Assembly: GCA_025449115.1 (NCBI GenBank)
Contig: JAHLKC010000104.1
Location: forward strand, 62,001-126,000
DNA from: Chytridium lagenaria
Lineage: Eukaryota > Chytridiomycota > Chytridiomycetes > Chytridiales > Chytridiaceae
DNA: 64,000 bases
Direction: 5' to 3'
Shown here: piece after piece, positions 50,805 to 61,560 of the stretch
Position numbering within the stretch: position 1 is the stretch's first letter
Layout of the letters: each line of letters begins with the position of its first letter
The notes under the pieces: model-generated
Told to the model about the DNA's origin: nothing
The model's input: the letters and a program-made list of their open reading frames with translations, nothing else
Databases searched by the model: none
Made by a program: the position numbers and the translations under genes

Positions 50805-52543
50805 ATTTGCAAAGCCGCACACATCAAATAAAGATAGAAAAAATAAAGCAAAAGTCTTAGTGGATTTTTGCTGTTACCTCCTGCTGTAAATAAAACAGCC
50901 GGGAGCCTGGTTAGTGAAAGAACAATTTCGTTCTTATTGACCACCTGTTCAAACAGTCAGCTTTGCAGTATGGCGGCTGTTGGTCTTCCTCCCTTCTTCC
51001 TTGTCACATCCTGGTGATATCGACCATGATGTGGCTTTCCTGACGCAGGCGATCAAGGATCTGGGGCAAGATCCTCCTATTCCTGGGTCCTCCGGCGTCC
51101 ATCTAGGCGTCATTGTGAATGAAGACTCTGCAAGCAACTTGGCATTGTAATCAGAAATAATTGCTCAAGAGAGCCGTTAGCTTTAGGGGAGTTATCACCA
51201 GAGGTATATCCCTCATTTCTATGATAGAACGAACGTGATCAAGTTAGCCTTGGGCTTAACGTACGTACGTCAGAGAGATTCATCATTGGATTTTGGCTAT
51301 CATATCATCATTGGGCAGTCCCGGTTTCATCCATAACTTCCTCCTCTTGTCTTTTCTTTAGTGAACGATACGGCAGGCATTTCTGGGGGTGTCCGGGCCG
51401 TACGTCTTTCCTGCTGCAATTAGCGGTATTTAAAGCGGCCCTGGTGGCCTGCACTCGACATTGTTTTGCTATTTATAACTTACAAGATATGCGCGTAGCT
51501 GCAGGCCGGGGACCATCTCCCGCTCAATTGTCAATTATAGTGATGGTTATTGACAGGCCGCGTTATGCAGAAATATGCGTGGCGTTCTATTACCGCAATG
51601 GCGGCTCGACGCCATAGCTCTGTTACCACAATTTTAAACTCCGATGCCGCGGGCTCTGGCAGTTACGCCTGTGGAAAAGGAACATGGGTTTACCGTGTTC
51701 ATTTCTGACTGGCTTTTTAGGTTTATGGCTACTTATAACCATAGCTGATTCTGGATATATACTACAGGTCATACTTTTCACTCACATTCAGATCTTCTCG
51801 TTCGACTTTAATGTAAGGCCACCCTAATACCAACGAAGCTGTCATTACTGAGTCTGTAAGAAGCTTTTTGAATCTTTCAGGGTATCAGGGCACTAGGAGC
51901 ATCGCCCATGGGTGTCCCCATGTAGATCTCAACGTCACCGGCTGAGGCCGCCTTCTTGTATATGTATCACTACTGCAGGAGTTCTGAAAGATTTCGAGGA
52001 GCTTGCTGCCCTTAACCTGCATCCGGAAGAGATTCATTCCATGGCAATTAACTAGATGTGAGCTGGGACTGCACAGGTTGGCTACGTACACTGTTCAATA
52101 ATACAGACTTGAGTACATCTTCATACTTGAAGATCGGTGGCTGCAGTGGTGAAGCTGGCAGGAGATTTGAGGGACCAAGTTGAGGAAATCTCAGTTGCAC
52201 ATGGAGGTGTAAATAGACGAAATGATAAGGCAGAAAGCTACAGAGATGTCAGGCGGCAGCAAAAGCGATCTGTAGCATTGGAGGACTCATACTTTCTGAG
52301 AAGAAGATTTACCTCCTCACCAGCCGTCTCTCCTAGCTCAATTGATGGCCCTTCAAACGAGGGTGCTGTTTGTTGTAGGAGCGGACTTTCAATCCCATTT
52401 CTATAAAGTACTACCTGCCCCAGCTGGGGTTTAATTCATTTTCTTCATCCCAGCACCACCAAAACAACCAAAACAACACACTCCACACCTTACACGGCAC
52501 AGGCACAGGATACAGATACACCTGCACCCGACTATCAGCCAAT
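50805..52543. other. Gene-poor region, no confident gene
   Basis: About 1.7 kb follows IFT139 without a gene I can support. It looks less A/T-rich than other spacers. A short open stretch at about 50990-51150 (DHDVAFLTQAIKDLGQDPP, then VHLGVIVNEDSASNLAL) and another at 52137-52406 (AGDLRDQVEEISVAHGG) could be exons or remnants. Several hairpins occur: ATGGCG/CGCCAT at about 51600-51620, and GAACATGG/CCGTGTTC at about 51679-51700. No tRNA, snRNA or transposase signature was recognised. Confidence 0.45.
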
Positions 52544-53847
52544 ATGACCTTTCAACCTGAGGAAGTCAGCAAGGCCAGCTTCGAGGAGCTCCTTGCTTTC
52601 CTCCAAACCAAGGGAGCCGGTGCTCCCGCCGACTCGAATGCAGCCGCAGCCGCAGCAGCCATCGCCACTGGACTCACAATCAGAAGGGGTCCTCTAGTCG
52701 GTGATGCAGGTGCTCACGCCGCGAGTAGCGCTGAGTCGAACCCAGCCCAAGTCCAGAACCTTACGCAAACCCCACGAAACCTCACCATCCCCCTCCCTCC
52801 CCGCCCTGTGGAGGCCATGATTGTAGATTCCATACCCACCGAGGACGCTGCCATTCAACATCCTACTAAGGAGGCGCAACCTGTCAAGCCACTTTTGGAG
52901 CCGGTCAAGGCAAGTAGCTACTATGAAGACTAACGGAATAGACGAGGCTTTGAAGAAGGTGTCCGCTGTCATCAAAGAACGCTCCATTGACGACAAGACC
53001 CGTTCTCCCCGCCGCTGCCGATGACAAAGACAAAACCGGTCGTGATCGTGCCGACGACAAGGCAGTCCGTGCCGCCGAGGACAAGGCCACTCAGAGGATG
53101 ATTGACGCACAAGGCCGGAGACTTATCTCTGACATCAAGCACCTCTTTGATCAAAAGCAAAGCGATGCCGCTACCGAGATTCGGCAGATGAACGAGCAGC
53201 TCGAGCATAAGGTGGCTCGCATTCACGAACTTGAGACCCAGTACAGGAACTCTATTCAAAGCTTGAAGGTTTTGGAGATGGAGGCGACTCAGGCGACACA
53301 ACGATTGGCGGCAGGGATGAAGGCAGTCTTTGCTATCTCCGAGGCTCTCATGGTCGAGAACTTTCAGATGGTGCAAACCACAAGGGAACGATCTTCGCTT
53401 CACAAACTTAAGCCGATGAACGATGCGTTGGTGACGGGAGTGGTGAGCCATGTGGAAAAGGCCTTTGATGGTCTTAATGGTAAGAATATGTTTCTTCTTC
53501 ATGTATTCTCCCCATCCCCTTTGTAAATGTCGTTATAACGTGTGGCTCTAGTTGATCGTGATGGCTATGGTCGCGATCTCCGAAACAGACTTCGAAACGG
53601 CGATGATAGAAACGACCGAGATGGACGAGGACGTATAGGGGGACGTGATGGCAGGGACAACGATAGAAAGCGCAGCCGAAGCTCGAGCCGAGGTCGTGGA
53701 GGTCGTAGCCGTAGCCGTAGCACGAGCAGGAAAAGGCATCAAAGTCGCAGCCCTCGTCGCAATGGCCGTAATAGACATTCAAGCCGAAGTCCCGCTCGCG
53801 AGCGTGAGCGCATTCCTGCCAGATGGAACTCGTACCGCCCCGAGTAG
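52544..53847 (+). CDS. RS-rich coiled-coil protein, function unknown
   Basis: The start MTFQPEEVSKASFEELLAF follows a CAACACACTCCACACC-type leader. An Ala/Pro-rich segment comes first, then a charged helix (DKDKTGRDRADDKAVRAAEDK) and a long coiled coil (HLFDQKQSDAATEIRQMNEQLEHKVARI...). A C-terminal Arg/Ser/Asp/Gly domain (RKRSRSSSRGRGGRS, SRSPRRNGRNRHSSRSP) ends ARWNSYRPE at 53847. RS domains are common in splicing regulators, but there is no RRM here, so the role is inferred only. The first intron is very short (28-32 nt, about 52909-52940, with a CTAAC branch-like site). CCCC at 53007-53010 carries one base too many for frame continuity. Confidence 0.8.
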
Positions 53848-54057
53848 AACCTTCGTGTGAAATTTAGAGTGATTACGAACGGATTAAACAATGTACACAT
53901 TCAGTAGGAAGGAAGAAAATGAAGGAAAGAAAAAAAGAAGACGAAGAAACGTTCTTGTAATAGCGCTAAAGCCTCTCTGTTAAATATATCTTATTTATGC
54001 CTGCCATTACCTTAAGATTCACTTGGTTGCCCTCAAAAAGTTTGTCGTGACTGAAAA

Positions 54058-55203
54058 ATGTCAGAGGAAGACCTCACCCAGGTCTGCTTCAAGGACGCAA
54101 CGTTCCTTCAAATGGTGCGTCAACACCTATGCTCGATGGTGTATTGACGGATGAGTCCCCCAGTATGGATTGAACGAGCACAATGTCCTCAATTACTTTG
54201 CAATGAGCCCACAGTTCTACGACAAAACCTCCATAAACGAACGCCTTGAAATGCAAACTCGGTTCAATCAGCTTCAAGCGTCGGAGATGGACAGAAAGTA
54301 GGGCATTGAAGTTCCCGTCAAACTCGGTATAACATTTGTCCTCTAGTGCAATGACTGGAGTTGATTACTCTCTTGAATCCTTTTCTTACAATCCAAGTCT
54401 CTTCGTCATTAGAAAGCAGTACAGCATTCACCCACAAAAGGTATTGGTCCCGTCCTTTTCCATTGCTTTTCTAAACCACCATTTATCCTTTCAAGTTGAA
54501 CTACTGGGAATGTATTACATTATCGAAGGAACATCTACCAATCCCCCGATCTCGCCACCATACTCTCCAACCGAGTTCTCACCAGTTTATTTCACATGAA
54601 AACCGCCTTTACAGAATTTCAAAAAAACGTCAAATACCATCCTAGTTTCGGTCATTTTCTTGATGAAGAAAAGGACGAAGACGAAGATGAGATGGATACT
54701 ACTGAACCAGAATTGGAGGAACTCACGAAACTTTACTGGGGAAGGAAAGGGAGAAGTTTGAGTATACTACTACAGATGGTGTAATTGTGTCGTATGAGCC
54801 TACTTTGAAGACGATGGAGAGCCAGTTTATGGCAAATGAGTTTGCAATGGGGGTTGATGACATTCTTATGGAATCGCGAGGGTTGGAGCCGCGGCAGAAG
54901 GCTCTCGTAATGGCGCCAGCTGCGAAGAAAGAGTTGTCGATAGAAGAGCTTCAAGCAGCGTCTGCCGCGAGGATGGAGGTTCGTATATCTTGTCTCCTAT
55001 TGTGCTATTCCATGTTCCTGTTTATGTTGTTCTTTTTGTTTATCTTGTTCCTGCGCAACCTTTACTAACAATACAATATCGTGTAGGCACAAGCGCTGGA
55101 GCATAGTTCCAAGAAAGAGGCTTTTGATGTCTCATCACGACTGACCGCAAAGAAGCGAAAGAAGTCAACTATGGTATCCTCAGACGGGTCCAAAGGAAAA
55201 TAA
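54058..55203 (+). CDS. MED6: Mediator complex subunit 6
   Basis: The start MSEEDLTQVCFKDATFLQM leads to NGLNEHNVLNYFAMSPQFYD and SINERLEMQTRFNQL, the Med6 N-terminal signature (LN..NVLdYF..SpFYD). FVIRKQYSIHPQK and ELLGMYYIIEGT-IYQSPDLATIL continue the core, ending in SLFHMKTAFTEFQKN. An acidic linker (DEDEDEMDTTEPELEELT) and a basic C-terminus (TAKKRKKSTMVSSDGSKGK) follow, stop at 55201-55203. Med6 is a conserved Mediator head subunit contacting RNA polymerase II. Four or five short introns are present. The start was chosen as the only ATG before the conserved block. Confidence 0.95.
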
Positions 55204-55381
55204 GGAATTCACACATTAAGGAAATACTTGTAAATTAAAGCTGGACGAAACGTTCATGCACCGTTAAAAATATATTGGCCTTTTCCTTGATCATGATGCT
55301 ACTCTAGCTTGACACTCCACAACCTCTTCACAGAATTGTTGTCTTGCCAGCATCAATTTTTTGGAGACATCGGTGAAAAAC

Positions 55382-56427
55382 ATGAGAGCCCATAGCTTGC
55401 TTGCACTGTTCGTGGTAAGGAATCCTGATCTTTTTGAAGGCATTCCCAATAACCATCTAATGTTCCCTCATCAGCTTCTTGCTACCTCCAATGTTTTTGG
55501 CGCAAGAGCCGCCTCAACACGTTCGTAAGTTCTGATGCTTAAAATGATCCACATGTCTAAAACAAAGTTCATCAGCGTTCAGCATGGGGGACATGGTTGA
55601 AGTTGAATGCCCTACAATTCTAGCTAATGGGAGCGTTACCACGGATTACACCCCTCTTCACTGCGCAGATGTACGTAAAAAAATTCGATCACATCCATCT
55701 GACGACATTCTCGAACAGAGCAACGCTCCTCTCCAGTTCCCCTACGGCATGGGACGCCCTTCTCCGTTGTGTTTGGAGCTTGGATGAAAACATGTACAAC
55801 ATGATCAAGCTTTCTCTTGTTGGTCAATCCGGCTACGTTTGTAGAGTACCAATGAGCAAGGAGAAATCCATTTACTGGCCTCTCACGTTCAACTTCTGGG
55901 GAGCCATTGAGGAGAGTCATATTCATTTAATGACGCATTGGAACTTTATCTTTCACGCTATGGAGGGATTCTTCCTTGGAGGTTCCGTATATCCTCTTCG
56001 CGACCATTGGGTTTTAGCTCCGCCGGGAGGATTCATTATCATTCATGGACCTATTAGGTAACTATCTCAACTTCTTCATTTTTATGTTGACACTGTATAT
56101 TAGATGGTTTGCTGGTCACACTTTGAAAGCACCATCGCAGACGTTGAGAGTAACAACCAACTTCCCGAAGGTCAAACTATCCCCGCTAACAACAAAGAAG
56201 CTGAGCAAAAGCTAAAGCTGCGGATCGTCCCGGCATTGCACCTAAAGAGATCAAGCCTGTGAGAAGAGAGGATCTCCCCACTGGTCGCTGCTCTACTTGC
56301 GGCGGTACCTCCTTCTGTTGTAATTATGTACGTTTCCGTTAGTGTTGGGTGCACAGCTGGGTTAGCGGCGCTTTTGTATATTTCGTATTTGAAGCCAAAG
56401 CTTCTTGAGACGAAGAAAAAGAAGTGA
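55382..56427 (+). CDS. Type I ER membrane protein with dilysine tail, unrecognised
   Basis: The start MRAHSLLALFV continues over an intron to LLATSNVFGARAAS, a clear signal peptide. The lumenal part shows VEVECPTILANGSVT (with an N-glycosylation site NGS), KLSLVGQSGYVCRVPMSKE, FNFWGAIEESHIHLMTHWN and GGFIIIHGPI-RWFAGHTL. A C-terminal hydrophobic segment (VVIMYVSVSVGCTAGLAALLY) is followed by KPKLLETKKKK at 56425-56427, a KKxx-type ER retrieval signal. I do not recognise the family. Architecture suggests an ER or early secretory type I protein facing the lumen. The frame between the lumenal part and the membrane segment is not continuous, so an intron or indel is missing there. Confidence 0.7.
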
Positions 56428-56850
56428 TGGAATGGGAGAGGTATTTTTTTTTTTTTGGGGGGGGGGGGGAGGGGTTTCTCCTGGTTTCTTTTACAATTTG
56501 TTTATTACAGGCACTCTCATGTTGAGACAATAGAAAAAAATGCTAAGTTTTGGTGCATCAGCTAACTACATCCATGTAATCCTACTAGCAGCAGCAATGG
56601 TGTGATCCAAGGAAGGGATTTCGTTTTGTTAAATAACACACACGGTCTTTAACAGAGTCCCTCCATGTAAATATGTAGGTGAAAAAAATTGATAATGTCA
56701 ATGCAGGTGTTGGTGTGTCCTCACAACCGACAGGTCGGGCTCTGCAGAGTATGCTCAAAGGAAGGACAGTATAACGGTAAAGTACAATCAAAGTCGTAAG
56801 GTCCAAGGTGGGGGGAGAGTTTGAGTTCTAAGTTATGGAAGACGGAGGCC
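56428..56850. other. Spacer with a pure T13G13 tract
   Basis: This roughly 420-bp spacer carries 13 T (56444-56456) directly followed by 13 G (56457-56469), then A and four G. The rest holds no recognised gene. Tracts like this are unstable in sequencing and can form G-quadruplex-like structure. Confidence 0.6.
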
Positions 56851-57331
56851 ATGGAATCTTTAATGCTATTTCTGCAGGCAAGGACTGCAAGCCAGATGAA
56901 ACTGCCGCTTGGGTATGAGCAGCTTTCAGCGGATGGTCCGATGATGAAGCGGCCTGCGGACGATGCAGAAAAAAACCAGCGGTTCCGTTCAACATTCAGC
57001 ATTGATAAGTATGTTTTATTCGAACAACAAGAAAGCATGAGTTACCATCGTAATCAATGACTTTTAATCAGGGCGACGGACAAAAAAGGAGAAGGTTGAT
57101 ATTGGAACGTGGTATTGTGGACGAACGGGTCATATCGACCCATTTCATACTCAAGGACCTCCAAACCTCTGGCCTCATTTCCTCAGCACAAGTCCGAAGG
57201 TTCGAGCAACTTTTGAGTCACCCTGCAGAAGAGACAAGCAGAGCAGTGGAATTTGAGAGCTCTTCGTTGGCCGATATCCGTTCTGAATTGTGGCGTCCTC
57301 AGCAATTCTCTGCTGCAGCTTATCCGGAATA
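56851..57331 (+). CDS. Small conserved-looking protein with nuclear-localisation-like stretch, unknown
   Basis: Two exons: MESLMLFLQARTAS... through LSADGPMMKRPADDAEKNQ and FRSTFSIDK, then an intron (GTATGT...ATCAG, about 57008-57071), then KKRRRLILERGIVDERVIS and QTSGLISSAQVRRFEQLL, ending FSAAAYPE at 57331. A6 at 57082-57087 needs one more A to join the exons in frame. The basic run before LILERGIVDER could be a nuclear signal. I do not recognise the family. An alternative start in another frame (MEDGGHGIFNAISAG, about 56836) is possible. Confidence 0.5.
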
Positions 57332-57404
57332 AGGCTCTCCGCTTCTATATTTCATTCCGCCCTCCCATGATCCTCACTTATGTACAGAAATAAATATATC
57401 AGCC

Positions 57405-58207
57405 CTATCGCTTTTGTCTGACTAAATCCAGAGTCTCAACCCCAATATGTTCTCCAAGTCCTTCTTTAGATCTTGCATCGGCCCAATCGATCCATGCCTG
57501 CACTTTCTCTTGTTCCCTCCGTTTCCGAAGATACGACGTCATAACGTAAATAATGCTTAATGCCGCACCCAGTCCGTAAAACCATGGCAGGAGAATCTTG
57601 AATTCAGCAGCATTTGCTTCCTCTGATACGAAATTATGAGTACGCAATTAGAAGATACTTTTCCGACCTCTAACTCCTGCGTAAGCAAAACCTGCAGAAG
57701 CAGGATGTGCATATGTTGCTTCCATCGTGCTCCCAGACGGTTTTGAAAGTGACAGGTCATATTGTGTCTTATTGTCCGGGTCTCCGAGGATCACATACGC
57801 CGACTGGATTTTTGATGTATAGATCATTTGATATCATCCGCTTATCAGGGTTTAACCCCAAGGTTCGATCTGGGTGGTGCATCATCGATAACTTATGAAC
57901 TCCGGTAAGCATAAACTTAAAATCACCTAAGATTATCTAACCAACCTTGTAGTACTGCTCTTTGATATCCTTTGCCGTTGCCGTTTTTTTCACCTCCCAA
58001 CACCTCATATCTGCAAATTGGAAGAACTTTTCAGCAGGAGGGATATATATTATGGGCAAAGAGGAAAGGTACAGCAATATGCTAGGAAACTAACGGGGAT
58101 ATCTTGTGGTCCCATCGTGGTGGAGGGATGCCGCGATAGCAACGTGAATGGAATTGGGTGGGACACTGGATCGAGGTTCCTCGTACAAGTCTTTTGGCAA
58201 AAAGCAT
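57405..58207 (-). CDS. Mitochondrial inner-membrane J-domain protein (Jid1/DNAJC30-like)
   Basis: The N-terminus MLFAKRLVRGTSIQ is basic, amphipathic-looking and acid-free, a plausible mitochondrial presequence. After an intron comes YEVLG/VKKTATAKDIKEQYYK and, over another intron, LSMMHHPDRT, the J-domain with its HPD motif; SAYVILGDPDNKTQYDLSLSK closes it. A single transmembrane helix (ILLPWFYGLGAALSIIYVM) and a charged tail ending DLVRQKR (57405) follow. J-proteins stimulate Hsp70 ATPase. The domain order (presequence, J, one TM) fits Jid1 or DNAJC30-type proteins, but orthology is inferred. GGAGG near 57993 holds one base too many between VLG and VKK. Confidence 0.82.
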
Positions 58208-58251
58208 TTTTCGATAGAGTTTGACAATCTGAAGTGGTCAAGCAAGAAATT

Positions 58252-59175
58252 TCAAACAAACCATGGCAGAAAGAGCCAGCGAACTCTACGAAAACTAAAT
58301 TGGCATCTCATAAAAAGGTGAGCTCAAATTACCTCTTTTTGTAGTCTTCCCACTCGATTCCGTATTTTCTGGCAAATATAAGATCCAGGTGTGGAACAAC
58401 GCGAATTCTAAAAGTCCAGAAGCAGCAACCTTAATTTTTCCACACAGGGTAAGTCACGTCTTCCTGCTGCAGCAATCCTTACATTGGTGAACAGAGCGAG
58501 GCCATATTTCCCGACAGAATCGCCATTCCGCTCCGCCACAACAGCGCACCTCCAAAGTTGATGTGTCGAGCATATGCAAAAAGTCCGTCCTTGTAGAGAG
58601 CATTCGCTTTGGGCTTTTTGGCGCGTGCAATCTTCTTCTCGGCCTCAGATACAGATTCGATGGTGCAACCAGCCGAAAATAATATGGCACCTATAGCGTC
58701 GATAACGGAAAGGGCTTACGGTAATCGACAAAGAAGATTGTAATGGCGTCCAGGAATGTAGAGTGAAGTGCGGTTACAATCGCGTCGTAGACTGTCAAAG
58801 CTAATAATATTAGAGGAAGGAAAAACAATATCAACATAAACATTTCCCCCTAATTACTAAACACCAGAAAGCCTTTGAGAAAGTTTAAAAGAGTGAGAAT
58901 CTTTACCACAAAGAAAATCACCACCTGCCGAAAGAACAGGACTCCATGAGAGAGCAGAAGAATGTGTTGTCGGTTAACAAGTGATAGATCTGAAAAGCCC
59001 GTCAGTGTAAAGGCCCGAGTGAGCTCGGTCATACTTTTGCCTTTACTCCAAAAAAAGTTCGAACGATGGCCTAAGACCACACTTCGTCAGTCAAACGTTT
59101 AAAGGGGCGAAAAGAGAGAGATACCCACCCTTTATTATCATATAAGCGGGAATAGCCAGTCCCATCGCCCTCATA
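58252..59175 (-). CDS. Steroid-reductase-like (DUF1295-type) membrane protein
   Basis: The start MRAMGLAIPAYMIIK splices to GHRSNFFWSKGKSMTELT. Hydrophobic segments follow (HILLLSHGVLFFRQVV, TALHSTFLDAITIFFV, GAILFSAG), suggesting several membrane helices. The conserved C-terminal block KDGLFAYARHINFGGALLWRSG resembles the steroid 5-alpha-reductase/DUF1295 pattern G-F-x-x-R-H-x-N-Y-x-G-E, and RVVPHLDLIFARKYGIEWEDY then RVRWLFLPWFV close the protein at 58252. Members reduce or methylate lipid substrates in the ER; the actual substrate here is unknown. Upstream of the J-protein by 44 bp on the same strand, and divergent from SAS10. Confidence 0.78.
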
Positions 59176-59333
59176 AACCTGGATAGACACACAGCTCAGC
59201 CTCGCTGCATGCGCTGCTCAACCACCAACAGGAAGGTCCAGTCTCCAGCATGTTGACGTCGTCGCATATTCTTTCGTACAAGTTGTCGTAGCCTTTTTTT
59301 TTTCACTTAAAACGACAACCTCACTTGAAACGA

Positions 59334-61428
59334 TGGCTAAGAAGAGGAAGGGACAGGCAGCAAGGCCAACCAAGGCAACAGCCGATGAGGAAGTGGATCA
59401 CCGCAAAGGCGCATCCATGAAGTCATGGATGACCATCGATGATATTGAGGGGGACTCTGAAGATGAATGTAATTATTCAAATCGGTTTTTTTAAAGCTCT
59501 GCTAACGAAATGTCACATAATAGTCCATGCTCAGAGGGAGGTGGTGCGTTTCGACGACGACCAGAATGACGATAGTGACGATTTTGGAGGCATCTCGGAT
59601 GAAGAAGTGTTTGGGATCGATGCTGGGGATTCTGATGACGATTTGGACGATGAGGATGATAGGCTTCTAGGAAAAGCTCAACAGCATCTTCTTCGGAATC
59701 GGGTTCTTAGCGATGATGAGGATGATGCCAAGCCCGCTGCTAAGGATGATGCAGGTAAGACATTACTTCTAATTTATTTTCGCGAGCTTTCGTGTATTGA
59801 TACAAATTGTTGCAGACAAGGGCTGGGGTCGTTCAAGAAAACAATACTATGATGCTGACGAGGTGGATTTGGATGAGGAGGATGCACGACTCGAAGAGGA
59901 GGAGGCTTTGCGTCTACAGAAGGAGAGGCTCGAGAAGATGGCTGAAGAAGATTTTTTGGGAGACGATGACGATGAGATAGTGACAAAGGAAGTCGGTATC
60001 GACAAGGATGCGGACGAGCAAGCCTTTGAGTCACTGGACGTGAGCGATCGGAAGGATGCCTTAAAGAAGCTTGACCCAAAGACACTGCATGCTATGGCAA
60101 AGACTCGAATTCCCGAAATTTGCGACCTTCTCACCGACTTTGAAACTCTAATGGGGCAATGGAAGGACTTGTTTGGTCCTAACGTCAAGCCCGAAGATGT
60201 CAAACAGCACGCATTCCAATTTCGTAAGTTTTCATGGTCTAGCAATGTCTAAAAATCCCAGATCTCCTTTCATCCTACTTTGTCAACGCTTCCTTTTACC
60301 TCGCGCTCCGCTCCCACCCCAGCTTTGTCAAATCCGACCAGAAACATCCCGCCCTTGAGTCCCTCACTCAAATTTCCGAACTGATTAGCTTCTTTGACGA
60401 AAATCAGGACGACATGGTCACTCCATTCGACGAGGACGCGGAGATCGGAGAGGACGATACGCTGAGCGACGCATTATACGAAGAAGAGTTGGAGGAGGCA
60501 GAAAAGAAGCGCAAAGCTGAAAAGAAGTTGTCGAAAAAGAGAAAGACCAGACCTGCGGACGACGAGGAGCTTGAGGAGAAGGATGAGGTTATCATTCCCC
60601 AGTTTAAGTCACTCAAGAAGCAGGAAAAGAAGCTTGCAAAGGACCGCCTTGCCACCAAGGGGCAGTTCACAAATGATTTCTCGGAGGCTGTGGAAGGGTT
60701 GGATGATGCAGACCTCGAGGATAAGATCTCGCGGACCCGGAATCTCCGGTTCCAGGTGTCTGCGGCTGCACAGAGAGTTGGAAAAAAGAAGGCGGTCACG
60801 GCGTATAATGGAGATATGGATCTCCCTTACCGGGATCGTTATGGAAACATGATGGAGTCCGGGAAGACTGAGGATAAAGAGGAGGAGGGAGACCAGCAAG
60901 GGGTTGAACTTGATGATGCAGATGATTTTGGGGATGATGGGTTTGATGGACTAGATTTAGGCGAGGATATTTCCTTGGATATGCTCGAGGATGGTGAGGA
61001 TATTGATGGTGACGAAAGAGGAGGCTCCGAGGACGAAGGAGCGAAGCTTTATGCAGAACTCACAGGCTCCAAGCGTAGGAAGGTTGACAATGCTTTAAGC
61101 TTGGACGAGAACGATGACAGGTTCGTATTTTTTTCAACTGTCAAACATTGTTTTTAACTCATTTTTTTATAGCCTTTACAACGAGAACGACTTCGCTCCA
61201 GGGACTAAGAGGGCATCTACCTGGGAGATGCTTACCAATAAGGGTCTCACTCCTCACAGAAAAAAGGAAAACCGGAACCCCAGAGTCAAAAAGCGGATGC
61301 GGTTCGAGGCGGCGAAGAAGAAGCTGAAGAGCATCCGTGCGGTGGCTGTCGACAGATCGAAGGTCGGCCCATACAAAGGAGAGCTTACAGGTATCAAGAC
61401 TTCTATTTCAAAGAGTCGGCGTTTTTAG
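59334..61428 (+). CDS. SAS10: Sas10/Utp3, small-subunit processome protein
   Basis: The start is MAKKRKGQAARPTKAT. Acidic stretches (DQNDDSDDFGGISDEE, DAGDSDDDLDDEDDR) precede WGRSRKQYYDADEVDLDEED, a Sas10 hallmark. The Sas10/Utp3/C1D domain follows: DALKKLDPKTLHAMAKTRIP, LLTDFETLMGQW, LLSSYFVNASFYLALR. The C-terminal Sas10 domain is complete: [40 protein letters not shown] and ELTGIKTSISKSRRF at 61428. The protein acts in 18S rRNA processing in the nucleolus. Four short introns are present. The start at 59334 is the first ATG after a T-rich leader. Confidence 0.96.
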
Positions 61429-61560
61429 ACGTCATCTTTGTCTGTACATCGCTTGGAAATCCTTCCGTATTCAATATAGAGCTGATTGGTACTGCTTTGT
61501 ATTAATGTAATCCCAGTTATATGCACTTTATCCCTGTGTCTTCTTATCGCTTGAACGAAA

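Noticed and set aside
52137..52406. 89-codon plus-strand ORF (AGDLRDQVEEISVAHGG)
   Set aside because: It looks somewhat protein-like but has no neighbouring exons, conserved motif or credible start.
60404..60799. Minus-strand Ser/Phe-rich open frame in SAS10
   Set aside because: It is the shadow of acidic and Lys/Glu-rich SAS10 codons; homopolymer Ser runs are typical antisense artefacts.
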